Below, in pieces: positions 23,815 to 31,070 of a DNA stretch of 40,309 nt; position 1 is the first letter of the stretch; the number at the start of each line of letters is the position of its first letter. The DNA is taken from assembly GCA_047606825.1 (NCBI GenBank), contig JASGDY010000121.1, forward strand, positions 1-40,309, given 5' to 3'. The position numbers and the translations under genes were made by a program. Origin of the DNA: Rhizosphaericola sp047606825 (lineage in GTDB: Bacteria > Bacteroidota > Bacteroidia > Chitinophagales > Chitinophagaceae). The notes beneath the pieces were generated by a model. The model was not told the origin of the DNA, ran no database searches, and worked only from the letters and a program-made list of their open reading frames with translations.

Positions 23815-24498
23815 ATGCTCTATCTGGTACCCACACCCGTCGGCAACCTCAAGGACGTTACCTTGCGCAGCCTGGAAATCTTGCAGTCTGTCGATACCAT
23901 CCTGTGCGAGGACACGCGCACGTCTTCCAAATTCCTGCACCACTACAATATCCAAAAACCGTTGAGTTCCTACCACGCATTCAACGAACACAAGGTATTG
24001 GACCACTTGACCAACGAACTGTTGGCTGGCAAGACGATGGCGTTGATCACCGATGCAGGTACGCCGGGCATTTCGGACCCGGCATTCCTGATCGTGCGTG
24101 CCTGCATCCAGAAAAACATCAAAGTTGAATGCCTCCCCGGCGCGACGGCATTTGTACCAGCGCTGGTCAACAGCGGACTACCCATCAACCGTTTCTGCTT
24201 TGAAGGCTTTCTTCCCGTCAAAAAAGGAAGGATGACTTTGCTGACCAAACTTGCAAGCGAGGAACGTACCATGATTTTTTACGAAAGCCCGCTGCGCCTC
24301 GTGAAAACGCTCAAGGAAATGTCAAACTATTTCGGCACGGAACGCCCTTGCAGCGTCAGCCGTGAACTGACCAAAATGTTTGAGGAAACGCAGCGCGGAA
24401 CATTGCAGGAAGTCCGCCAATATTTTGAAAAGAAAACAGTGAAGGGAGAGATTGTGATTGTGGTGCAGGGAACGACGGTTGGAAAAGAATCGGAATAG
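23815..24498 (+). CDS. rsmI: 16S rRNA (cytidine-1402-2'-O)-methyltransferase
   Basis: SAM-dependent 2'-O-methylation of C1402 in the decoding centre. The 227-residue protein carries the tetrapyrrole-methylase fold blocks LYLVPTPVGNLKDVTLRSLEIL, CEDTRTSSKFL, ALITDAGTPGISDPAF, CLPGATAFVPALVNSGLP, FYESPLRLVKTL and CSVSRELTKMFEE. It follows purS by three bases, so the two share a transcript. The C-terminal domain of longer RsmI proteins is absent, as in other Bacteroidota. Confidence 0.95.
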   Translation: MLYLVPTPVGNLKDVTLRSLEILQSVDTILCEDTRTSSKFLHHYNIQKPLSSYHAFNEHKVLDHLTNELLAGKTMALITDAGTPGISDPAFLIVRACIQKNIKVECLPGATAFVPALVNSGLPINRFCFEGFLPVKKGRMTLLTKLASEERTMIFYESPLRLVKTLKEMSNYFGTERPCSVSRELTKMFEETQRGTLQEVRQYFEKKTVKGEIVIVVQGTTVGKESE

Positions 24499-24594
24499 AA
24501 TCAGGAATTAAGGCAAATGTGAAAAGGCAAAAACAAACAGTATGAGCGATTGACAAGCACGTCATTGCCCATTTCAAAACTGTCACACATCGCA

Positions 24595-25587
24595 TCAATC
24601 CTCCACAACCACCCGCACAAACGGAACACCGTTGACCATTGCCGCGTATTTCGGAAAATCGGACTTGTACATTCCCACCGTGCCAATAGAAAAAACCTTG
24701 TCGGCACCTGCCACCAGATAGAAATCCAAAAAGGATTTCAGGTACGTTTCATAAGACGCGTTATTCGTCCAGTCGAGGTGCACTACCTTCGCCGGAAAGG
24801 AAAAAATATCGGGAAGGCCGGTTACATATTGGAGAAAACGGCTACTGTCGGACGTTACCAGCATTTTTTTCCCAATATTGTCTCTTTGCAGTTGCAGCAG
24901 GACGTTTTTGCATTTTTCCATCAACTGTCTTTGCCGCTCCGCGTCCGTTTTTTGGTAGTGGTATTCCGCGAAATCACCGAGCAGGTTCTGGAAGCGAAAC
25001 ACGGCCGCATTATAGGGCGCACCAATGATTGCCTTATGCACATCAATGCGTTGCTGCAAATCAGCCACGGGCTTGAAAAGACGACGATACTCCGTTCCCC
25101 AACCGTCCGACGTTTCCAACAACTGGTACAGTTCGCCCTTGCAATAGCAGTGCATCTGCAAGATATTACCGACGTTCCGGATACGCCGGACACCTTTCTG
25201 CCCGTCTCCCTTTCGGAAATGAAACAACCGCGCCTGGAAAAAATTTTTTGAAATATTTGCCTCGTCAACGATGGCCCAATCCACTGCATTGGGTGCCAGA
25301 TAATCCGACAGTTGAAACGGCGAAGTGTGGTGGATTTTAAATGTCCGGCCCTTTAACTGCGCGACACCATAAGCAGAAACAATGCCTTTCAACCTATCCG
25401 TCAATCCACCGTGATAATCACGTCCGTCCACCAACTGTATCAACAACTTTTCAGAACTTGTCGCTTTCCCTTTGAAAAAATGAAACCTTTTGGCGCTCAA
25501 CAGCGTATCGCGCAGCGACGGAGGCAATAAATCCAAAAAGAAATCCGTTAATCTTGTTGTCCAGCGTTCTTGTGACTTGACAGGCAT
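24595..25587 (-). CDS. Fucosyltransferase-like glycosyltransferase
   Basis: A 330-residue protein without membrane segment. It resembles the GT-B fucosyltransferase superfamily (NodZ/FUT8/POFUT-like): a GGLTDRLKGIVSAYGVAQ loop near the N-terminus, where such enzymes have GGxGxR, a strand-loop AAVFRFQNLLGDF in the middle, a donor-site-like VTSDSSRFLQYV, and FYLVAGADKVFSIGTVGMYKSDFPKYAAMV near the end. The superfamily call is from motif reading only; donor and acceptor are unknown. It is transcribed divergently from a GT4 gene 72 bases away, which suggests joint work on a surface polysaccharide or glycolipid. Confidence 0.6.
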   Translation of the reverse strand: MPVKSQERWTTRLTDFFLDLLPPSLRDTLLSAKRFHFFKGKATSSEKLLIQLVDGRDYHGGLTDRLKGIVSAYGVAQLKGRTFKIHHTSPFQLSDYLAPNAVDWAIVDEANISKNFFQARLFHFRKGDGQKGVRRIRNVGNILQMHCYCKGELYQLLETSDGWGTEYRRLFKPVADLQQRIDVHKAIIGAPYNAAVFRFQNLLGDFAEYHYQKTDAERQRQLMEKCKNVLLQLQRDNIGKKMLVTSDSSRFLQYVTGLPDIFSFPAKVVHLDWTNNASYETYLKSFLDFYLVAGADKVFSIGTVGMYKSDFPKYAAMVNGVPFVRVVVED

Positions 25588-25659
25588 CCTTTCCGTTTTG
25601 GGTACATAACGTCCGAGGGCAACACGTTATTTCAGCGCATAGACAATAATCCGTATTCC

Positions 25660-26844
25660 ATGCATAGATTCAAGGCACTATGGCTCTGTAGCTGGTATCC
25701 CGACAGGACACAACCGCAGAACGGCGACTTCATACAACGCCATGCTTGTGCAGTGTCCTTGTTCGCCGATGTCACAACCATACACGTCACTCCGTGCCAT
25801 CCATCCAAAATGGGTAAAAAGAATGTATCAATAGATGCGCGTGGCGATGATACGCTCACGGAAAATGTCCTCTACTACAAAAAAAGAAAAAACGATATTT
25901 TCTATCGCATGCACTCCGCTTGTCAATACTTTTACCAATATCGAAAATGGGTTCGCCGACATTTACAACAAAGCAGCAGACCCGACATCGTACACGTCCA
26001 CGTGGCGTGGCGTGACGGGCTTGTTGCATTATGGCTCAAAAAACGATACAACATCCCCTATGTACTGACGGAACACTGGACACTTTACCATATCAACAAC
26101 GGAAGGGATTTTCAGCAAAAAAATTTCTTCTTCAAGTTTTTTGTCAAAAAAATACTCCAAAACGCAACCGTCGTGTTGCCCGTCTCCTCGCAACTAGGCA
26201 ATACGCTCCAATCCCTCGTACCTTCGGTCCAATATAAAGTAGTATCCAACGTCGTCAATACGGAAGTATTTAACTATAGGGAACCGGCAACGCAACAGCC
26301 CTTTATTTTTATACACGTTTCTTCCTTCAGCAATCTTAAGAACCCAAAAGGAATCATTGAAGCATTTGGAAAAACCAATCAACAATTTCCTTTTACCAAA
26401 CTGGTACTGATCGGCGAAACAAAAAACTTAAATGTCGAAACAACACACAAAAATATTGAACTCATAGATTCCATTTCCAATGATGAAGTCGCCGCTTATA
26501 TGCAACAGTCCCACGCATTTGTACTGTTTAGCTTTGCGGAAAACCAGCCCTGCGTACTGTTGGAAGCATTGTGCTGCGGACTTCCCGTCATTAGTTCAGA
26601 CGTTGGTGGTATTTCCGAGTTTATCGGTAAAGACAACGGCCTTCTGACCGAACCGGGAAACATACAGATGCTTACCGAAAAAATGCACTATATGATTAAA
26701 CACTATCCACTGTATAACCGAAAAGATATCAGCAAAAAGGCCATTGCACAATACAACCACCATATCGTGGGAAAACAAATCGATAACATCTACCATCAAG
26801 CCCTCTCCTCCCGTCAACAAAAGGCAAGAATGACATTTAATTGA
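25660..26844 (+). CDS. Glycosyltransferase family 4 protein
   Basis: Retaining GT-B glycosyltransferase, predicted to act at the cytoplasmic face of the membrane on a surface glycan. The 394-residue protein has an N-terminal acceptor domain (LWLCSWYPDRTQPQNGDFIQRH, IVHVHVAWRDG, PYVLTEHWT). Its C-terminal donor domain has FIHVSSFSNLKNPKGIIEAF and the E-x7-E type block ENQPCVLLEALCCGLPVISSDVGGISE. No membrane helix is present. It stands between the divergent fucosyltransferase-like gene and the TPP riboswitch. Specificity cannot be read from the sequence. Confidence 0.9.
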   Translation: MHRFKALWLCSWYPDRTQPQNGDFIQRHACAVSLFADVTTIHVTPCHPSKMGKKNVSIDARGDDTLTENVLYYKKRKNDIFYRMHSACQYFYQYRKWVRRHLQQSSRPDIVHVHVAWRDGLVALWLKKRYNIPYVLTEHWTLYHINNGRDFQQKNFFFKFFVKKILQNATVVLPVSSQLGNTLQSLVPSVQYKVVSNVVNTEVFNYREPATQQPFIFIHVSSFSNLKNPKGIIEAFGKTNQQFPFTKLVLIGETKNLNVETTHKNIELIDSISNDEVAAYMQQSHAFVLFSFAENQPCVLLEALCCGLPVISSDVGGISEFIGKDNGLLTEPGNIQMLTEKMHYMIKHYPLYNRKDISKKAIAQYNHHIVGKQIDNIYHQALSSRQQKARMTFN

Positions 26845-26855
26845 GTATGTTCCCG

Positions 26856-26863
26856 TACCTTTC
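26856..26863 (+). promoter_or_regulatory. Putative -7 box for the thiamine transporter unit
   Basis: TACCTTTC is a one-mismatch version of TAnnTTTG and lies just upstream of the riboswitch, so the aptamer would start near the 5' end of the transcript. Confidence 0.4.
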
Positions 26864-26869
26864 CACTTT

Positions 26870-26955
26870 AAAAGCCGGGGTGCTTTCCCTTTGCGGAAGG
26901 CTGAGAAGATACCCGTATTACCTGAACAGGATAATGCCTGCGCAGGGAGCGTGAT
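26870..26955 (+). promoter_or_regulatory. TPP riboswitch (THI element)
   Basis: The aptamer shows the conserved THI-box elements in order: GGGGTGC at 26877, GGCTGAGAAGATACCC (pyrimidine-sensing arm) and CCTGAACAGGATAATGCCTG then CGCAGGGA (pyrophosphate-sensing arm). It ends about 50 bases before the first pnuC ATG. TACAT/ATGTA and a GC-rich CCTGCCGGCGCCC downstream could act as the expression platform; no clear terminator follows, so control of translation is more likely. It implies that both following genes serve thiamine uptake and are shut down by TPP. Confidence 0.93.
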
Positions 26956-27005
26956 TACATCCATGTAGCACTTTCCTGCCGGCGCCCACTTTAAAAAAGA
27001 AGCGC

Positions 27006-27614
27006 ATGGATTTTTACAAATTATTGGAAATCATTGGTTTGGTCGTCGGACTGTTGTATCTGGCGCTGATTATCGGCGAAAGCATCTGGTGCTGGATATT
27101 TGGGATTGTTGGATCGGCCATCACAGTGTTTCTGTATTTCCATACCAAGCTGTATCTGGAATCGATATTGAATGTCTATTACGTCTGGGCGGGATTTTAC
27201 GGCTGGTGGTTTTGGGAAAAAGAAAAGAAAAAAAACGTCGGCAAGACAAATGTCCCGGTTGTCGTCTGGAAGCCTTTGTATCACGGTGTCAATATTGTTG
27301 TCTGCCTAACGCTTTCACTGATTGTGGGTTTGCTGATGGCACGTTACACTGACTCGCCACGACCGACTGTGGATGCGGCGATGGCTATTTTCAGTTTTTC
27401 GGCGACGTATCTGGAGGCGCGGAAAGTACTGTCCGCTTGGATATATTGGTTTGCCATCAATGGTTGTGCGATTGCTTTGCAGTTTGACAGAGGACTAAAC
27501 CTGTACGCTTACCTCTCCATCGTCTATACGGTGATGTCCATTGTCGGCTATTTCAAATGGAGAAATACATACACGCATCAAAACAATACCGCAACTTTGC
27601 CAGAAAACACGTAA
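27006..27614 (+). CDS. pnuC: PnuC/PnuT-family vitamin transporter, copy 1
   Basis: Membrane facilitator of the PnuC family, whose members carry nicotinamide riboside, riboflavin or thiamine. The TPP riboswitch points to thiamine (PnuT). The 202-residue protein has about seven hydrophobic helices and the family blocks ESIWCWIFGIVGSA, NVYYVWAGFYGWWFW, FSATYLEARKVLSAWIYWFAIN, and LYAYLSIVYTVMSIVGYFKWR. The stop TAA at 27612-27614 shares its last base with the ATG of a second PnuC gene, so the two are translationally coupled. The intermediate loop is basic (EKEKKKNVGK), facing the cytoplasm by the positive-inside rule. Confidence 0.93.
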   Translation: MDFYKLLEIIGLVVGLLYLALIIGESIWCWIFGIVGSAITVFLYFHTKLYLESILNVYYVWAGFYGWWFWEKEKKKNVGKTNVPVVVWKPLYHGVNIVVCLTLSLIVGLLMARYTDSPRPTVDAAMAIFSFSATYLEARKVLSAWIYWFAINGCAIALQFDRGLNLYAYLSIVYTVMSIVGYFKWRNTYTHQNNTATLPENT

Positions 27615-28192
27615 TGGACACGTTCAAAATATTGGAATACATCGGCGTCGCGCTATGGGTCGTCTATCTGACGCTGGCGGTGCAGGAAAAAATTGCCTGC
27701 TGGATTTTTGGCATATTGGCGTCCTGCATCACGATAGTCAATTTTTATCACAGTAAAATCTATTCCGAAGCACTTGTCAACTGTTACTATGTCTTTGCCG
27801 GTGCTTACGGTTGGTATAACTGGAGCCGACACCAAAAAGAAAACAAATCGGCCCGCGTCCCAGTGCAGGTCTGGTCATTGTCCAGGCATATTGTTTTTTA
27901 TGTTGCCACGGCGTTGGTTGCGTTGACGTGGGGTATCGTGATGCACCGACATACCGATTCCCCGAAGCCTTACATTGACGCGACGACGGCGGCTTTCAGT
28001 TTCCTCACAACCTATATGGAAGCGCGAAAAGTATTGACGACCTGGCTCAATTGGTTTGTCATCAACTTGTGTCTGGTGTATTTGCAGGTTGACCGGCACA
28101 TTCCATTGTACGCTGGCCTTTCCGCGTTTTTTGCGTTGATGAGCATCAGGGGATATTTTAAGTGGCGGCAGACGTGGTTGCTAAGCAAATAA
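27614..28192 (+). CDS. pnuC: PnuC/PnuT-family vitamin transporter, copy 2
   Basis: Paralogue of the preceding gene, 192 residues from ATG 27614 (MDTFKILEYIGVALWV). The frame is open back to 27557 but those codons lie inside copy 1. It repeats every block of copy 1: KIACWIFGILASC, NCYYVFAGAYGWYNW, FLTTYMEARKVLTTWLNWFVIN, LYAGLSAFFALMSIRGYFKWR. The one-base overlap (TAATG) implies coupled synthesis. Known PnuC proteins are homotrimers, so a mixed oligomer, or two transporters for thiamine and a precursor, are both possible. Confidence 0.92.
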   Translation: MDTFKILEYIGVALWVVYLTLAVQEKIACWIFGILASCITIVNFYHSKIYSEALVNCYYVFAGAYGWYNWSRHQKENKSARVPVQVWSLSRHIVFYVATALVALTWGIVMHRHTDSPKPYIDATTAAFSFLTTYMEARKVLTTWLNWFVINLCLVYLQVDRHIPLYAGLSAFFALMSIRGYFKWRQTWLLSK

Positions 28193-28247
28193 TTAAAAAG
28201 GCAAAAACAAAAGGTTTGAACTGGTGTCATCCTATAAATCAAAAAAA

Positions 28248-29414
28248 TCACAGCTCAGCCCCTTCGAGTACTATCCGAAATGTCGTGCCTTTGCCGACCT
28301 CGCTGGCGTGGACGGCGATTTTTCCTTTGTGGTACTCCTCCACGATGCGTTTGGTGAGCGCTAGGCCCAATCCCCAACCACGTTTTTTGGTGGTGAAACC
28401 AGGTTCAAACACTTTGGTAAACTTGTCTCTGGGGATGCCTTTTCCCGTATCGGCGACGTCGATGACGATATGCGATTCTTCCTGTTGGACTCGGATATGG
28501 ATTTCACCTTTGCCGTTCATGGCGTCGAGGGCGTTTTTCAACAGGTTCTCGATGACCCAGTCAAAGAGTGGCGCGGAAATGTTGGCGTAGAACACAGGTT
28601 TGCCATATTGGCAGACGATTGTCACTTTTTCCCCGGCGCGCCGACGTATGTAGTCGGTCATTTCCTCTATCTGGGCAATGATATTTCGGCGTTCCAGTGC
28701 GGGTTTGCTGCCGATTTTCCCGAAGCGATCCGACACCAGCATCAGCCGATTGAGATCTTTTTGAAGTTCGGGGACGATGCCCGCATTTTCCGGGTAGGCT
28801 TTCAGCAGTTCGACCCAACCTTCAAGGCTGGACAACGGCGTGCCGAGCTGGTGCGCCGTTTCCTTGGCCATGCCGACCCACAAAAGGTTTTGGGTGTTGC
28901 GGTTGCGTACCCGCTGCACCATCAGTATGAAAATGAAAAACAGCAGCAGCACCGACAACTGCGCCACGGGGAAATAACGCAACTGCTGCTGCAAGCGGCT
29001 TTCGCCGTAGTAATACCTGTTTTCGACGAGCGGCGAAGATTGTATCTGCACGACGATGGGCGCATTTTGACGTTTGAATGCCGCAAGTTTCCTTACGAGG
29101 TATTGTGTGTCGTTACGTACGGCAACGCTGTCCAGGTTTTTGAAATTACCGGTAATGTGGTCGTGTTCGTCCGTCTCGATGATGGGGATGTCATCGTTGG
29201 ACGAAGCGATGAAAATTGCCAGTTCCAATGCCTGTTGGTCATTGACATTGGCCTGAGAAAGGTAGGCCTGCGAATGCGCCCATATTTCCACCTTTCTGTG
29301 TACGGCGGCGGCTAAGCGCGACGACAGGTAACGCGAATAAAGGACGCTGCCTGCGACCACAAGCAACGCAAACAGGACAAAGATATTTCGGGCAGTACGC
29401 CTTTCCTGGAACAT
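28248..29414 (-). CDS. Membrane sensor histidine kinase
   Basis: Two-component sensor. The 388-residue protein has two membrane helices (about 11-28 and 150-168) around an extracytoplasmic sensor of some 120 residues. The H-box KETAHQLGTPLSSLEGW has its phosphorylated histidine at residue 188. The ATPase domain shows the N-box VIENLLKNALDAM, G1 DVADTGKGIP, F-box GFTTKKRGWGLGLALTKRIV and a G2-like GKGTTFRIVL. The helix order is normal but the H-box AHQLGTPLSSL departs from the common SHELRTPL. No response regulator is next to it. A TACCTTTG box sits four bases before the ATG. Confidence 0.94.
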   Translation of the reverse strand: MFQERRTARNIFVLFALLVVAGSVLYSRYLSSRLAAAVHRKVEIWAHSQAYLSQANVNDQQALELAIFIASSNDDIPIIETDEHDHITGNFKNLDSVAVRNDTQYLVRKLAAFKRQNAPIVVQIQSSPLVENRYYYGESRLQQQLRYFPVAQLSVLLLFFIFILMVQRVRNRNTQNLLWVGMAKETAHQLGTPLSSLEGWVELLKAYPENAGIVPELQKDLNRLMLVSDRFGKIGSKPALERRNIIAQIEEMTDYIRRRAGEKVTIVCQYGKPVFYANISAPLFDWVIENLLKNALDAMNGKGEIHIRVQQEESHIVIDVADTGKGIPRDKFTKVFEPGFTTKKRGWGLGLALTKRIVEEYHKGKIAVHASEVGKGTTFRIVLEGAEL

Positions 29415-29418
29415 AGAC

Positions 29419-29426
29419 CAAAGGTA
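29419..29426 (-). promoter_or_regulatory. Putative -7 box for the sensor kinase
   Basis: The minus strand reads TACCTTTG and then GTCT before ATG. If used, transcription would begin at or within a few bases of the start codon. Confidence 0.5.
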
Positions 29427-29525
29427 AAAAAGAAAAAGGCTGGGACATCATGCGCACTACTGCTCAATGACTTGATATTTCCCTGGACCTATGCGTCTTT
29501 TTGGTAAAATATGCTGGTCGGAAAT

Positions 29526-30026
29526 TTATTTGGTAAGGTCAAACGTGAGCTTGCGGCTTTCCCCGCTGCCTGTGAACAGCCAGTATTGGAAATTGGCTTT
29601 CAGCTTCTGCAACCAAGGGTCGTCCTCGTCACGTCCGAGGTTGTAGCATTCGGCTTTCTCAATCTTGAAACGGATGAGCAGCACCTGACGCTGGGCCAAA
29701 GACTGCGGCACATTACCGAAAACAAAGTCAGGAGCTTCCATTTCTGGCACAATCTGCGCCGGTCCGAAGACGGTGATACGCGTACTTTTTTCCTTGTTGA
29801 AATAATCCAGACGACTGTAAAAATCCGTGTTGTATATCGGTGTCACATTTTTCTGGCAGGAACTGAAAAACCATATATTGCCGCCTTCGTCCACCTTCAA
29901 CGTCGAAATGACATTGTTGGGTAGCAGCAACTGATCCGCCTCAGCCTTGAAAATGGCGGAATTAATCTCCATAATTTTCTTGCCCAGAAAAGAGAAGTCG
30001 GGATGTGCGTGTGCTTCAACACTCAT
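29526..30026 (-). CDS. Possible FMN-binding split-barrel protein
   Basis: A 166-residue soluble protein. The pattern FSFLGKKIMEINSAIFKAE, VISTLKVDEGGNIWFFSSCQKN, and YNTDFYSRLDYFNKEKSTRITVFGPAQIV looks like the pyridoxamine-phosphate-oxidase-like split barrel, where a strand with a G-x-I/L-W-F-F/L-T-type motif precedes a long helix. The second half is less typical (QRQVLLIRFKIEKAECYNLG). I am not certain of the family. It has its own TATCTTTG box and lies between the sensor kinase and the MBL gene, all in the same direction. Confidence 0.5.
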   Translation of the reverse strand: MSVEAHAHPDFSFLGKKIMEINSAIFKAEADQLLLPNNVISTLKVDEGGNIWFFSSCQKNVTPIYNTDFYSRLDYFNKEKSTRITVFGPAQIVPEMEAPDFVFGNVPQSLAQRQVLLIRFKIEKAECYNLGRDEDDPWLQKLKANFQYWLFTGSGESRKLTFDLTK

Positions 30027-30049
30027 AGGGTAACTATAATAGGATTGGA

Positions 30050-30057
30050 CAAAGATA
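30050..30057 (-). promoter_or_regulatory. Putative -7 box for the split-barrel-like gene
   Basis: The minus strand reads TATCTTTG, 24 bases before the ATG at 30026, followed by TCCAATCC. Confidence 0.55.
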
Positions 30058-30085
30058 AATTGTCTTGTGATAAAAATGTAAAAAA

Positions 30086-30844
30086 TTATAAACTTATGAT
30101 GGGATGTTTATAATCGTGGTAAAACAAAAATTCCCAATGTTCCTCCTGTGCTTCTATCCACCATTTCCTACGCCAGTTTGCAGCACGTCGTCCGTCATAA
30201 TCGTATTTTCCCACGATATTGTGTTTCATCTGAAAAAGCAAAGGAGCAACATCCGCGCCAAAAAATATTTTGCGGTCCGCGTCTTCCATACTTATCGCCT
30301 GGTGGTAAGGTGTATGGCCGCCTGTAATTAAATAGGAAATGTCTTCCGTAATCTGTCCGTCGCCGTCCAAAAGCTTGACATTGCGTAAGTTGGCCAATCC
30401 CAAAAGCAGTTTTTTGTTAAAAGACGGTGTGTCTGAACTAAGGGCGAAATCCATTTCTTTTTTCTGGAAAAAAAGTTGGGCATTGGGGAAATAAAACTGA
30501 AAACTGCCATTGTCGGCCAATGCTCCCAGTCCAGCGATATGGTCTTTGTGCAGGTGCGACAATACGACCATGGAGATGTCCTCGGGATTGTAGCCCAACT
30601 GCGCCAGATTCCGTAAGAGTATGGGCTGCCCACTGTCGTCCTTGATGCCCAGCCCGCCGTCCAGCAATATGATGTCGGACGAGGTGACGACCACAAAAGG
30701 TGTAACCGACAGCACCTGACCGCCGCTCGGCAACGACGCAAAATCGTCTTTTGCAGGGTCAAAAGGAACAAACCGCTTACTACTGTCCACGCTAAAAATC
30801 CCGTCTACCAATGGATATGCCTTCACTGCCAACCAATTTTTCAA
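30086..30844 (-). CDS. MBL-fold metallohydrolase
   Basis: Metallo-beta-lactamase-fold hydrolase of unknown substrate. The 252-residue protein has the di-metal site motif HLHKDH (His-97, His-99, Asp-101, His-102), LDGGLGI before it, a GGHTPYHQ with the third-ligand histidine, FFGADVAP with the bridging aspartate, and a C-terminal FYHDYKHP histidine. No signal peptide. All five metal-ligand motifs appear present, so it should be active. It resembles the broad group of glyoxalase-II and quorum-lactonase-like enzymes; no finer call is justified. A TACTTTTG box lies four bases before the ATG. Confidence 0.9.
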   Translation of the reverse strand: MKNWLAVKAYPLVDGIFSVDSSKRFVPFDPAKDDFASLPSGGQVLSVTPFVVVTSSDIILLDGGLGIKDDSGQPILLRNLAQLGYNPEDISMVVLSHLHKDHIAGLGALADNGSFQFYFPNAQLFFQKKEMDFALSSDTPSFNKKLLLGLANLRNVKLLDGDGQITEDISYLITGGHTPYHQAISMEDADRKIFFGADVAPLLFQMKHNIVGKYDYDGRRAANWRRKWWIEAQEEHWEFLFYHDYKHPIISL

Positions 30845-30848
30845 AATG

Positions 30849-30856
30849 CAAAAGTA
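30849..30856 (-). promoter_or_regulatory. Putative -7 box for the MBL gene
   Basis: The minus strand reads TACTTTTG followed by CATTTTG directly before ATG at 30844. The expected start of transcription coincides with the start codon, which hints at a leaderless message. Confidence 0.5.
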
Positions 30857-30910
30857 AGCAATGTGTCAAGTCTAACGCAAAAAGACAAAAACAAAAAACA
30901 TTAGCTGCTT

Positions 30911-31009
30911 TTCGGAATGTTCCGAAGGACATTTCGAAAGTTCGATAATATGGATTTAAAATCCGTCGTTATCAACGGGTTCGGGATGCGCTACGCTAAC
31001 ATCCCGAAC
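30911..31009. repeat. Second cluster of REP-like palindromes
   Basis: Three palindromes lie upstream of uvrB: 30911-30926 (TTCGGAA/TTCCGAA), 30952-30964 (GGATT/AATCC, loop TAA) and 30979-31009 (GTTCGGGATG/CATCCCGAAC, 11-base loop). The last has the same GTTCGGGAT arm as 162-184 and is followed by AGCACCAAT, where the first has AGCACAAAT, so the two are copies of one dispersed element. Confidence 0.7.
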
Positions 31010-31070
31010 AGCACCAATTTTTTACCTTTCCCCTTTTTAGTTTTGACTTACTTCGTAACTTGCCTGTCCT

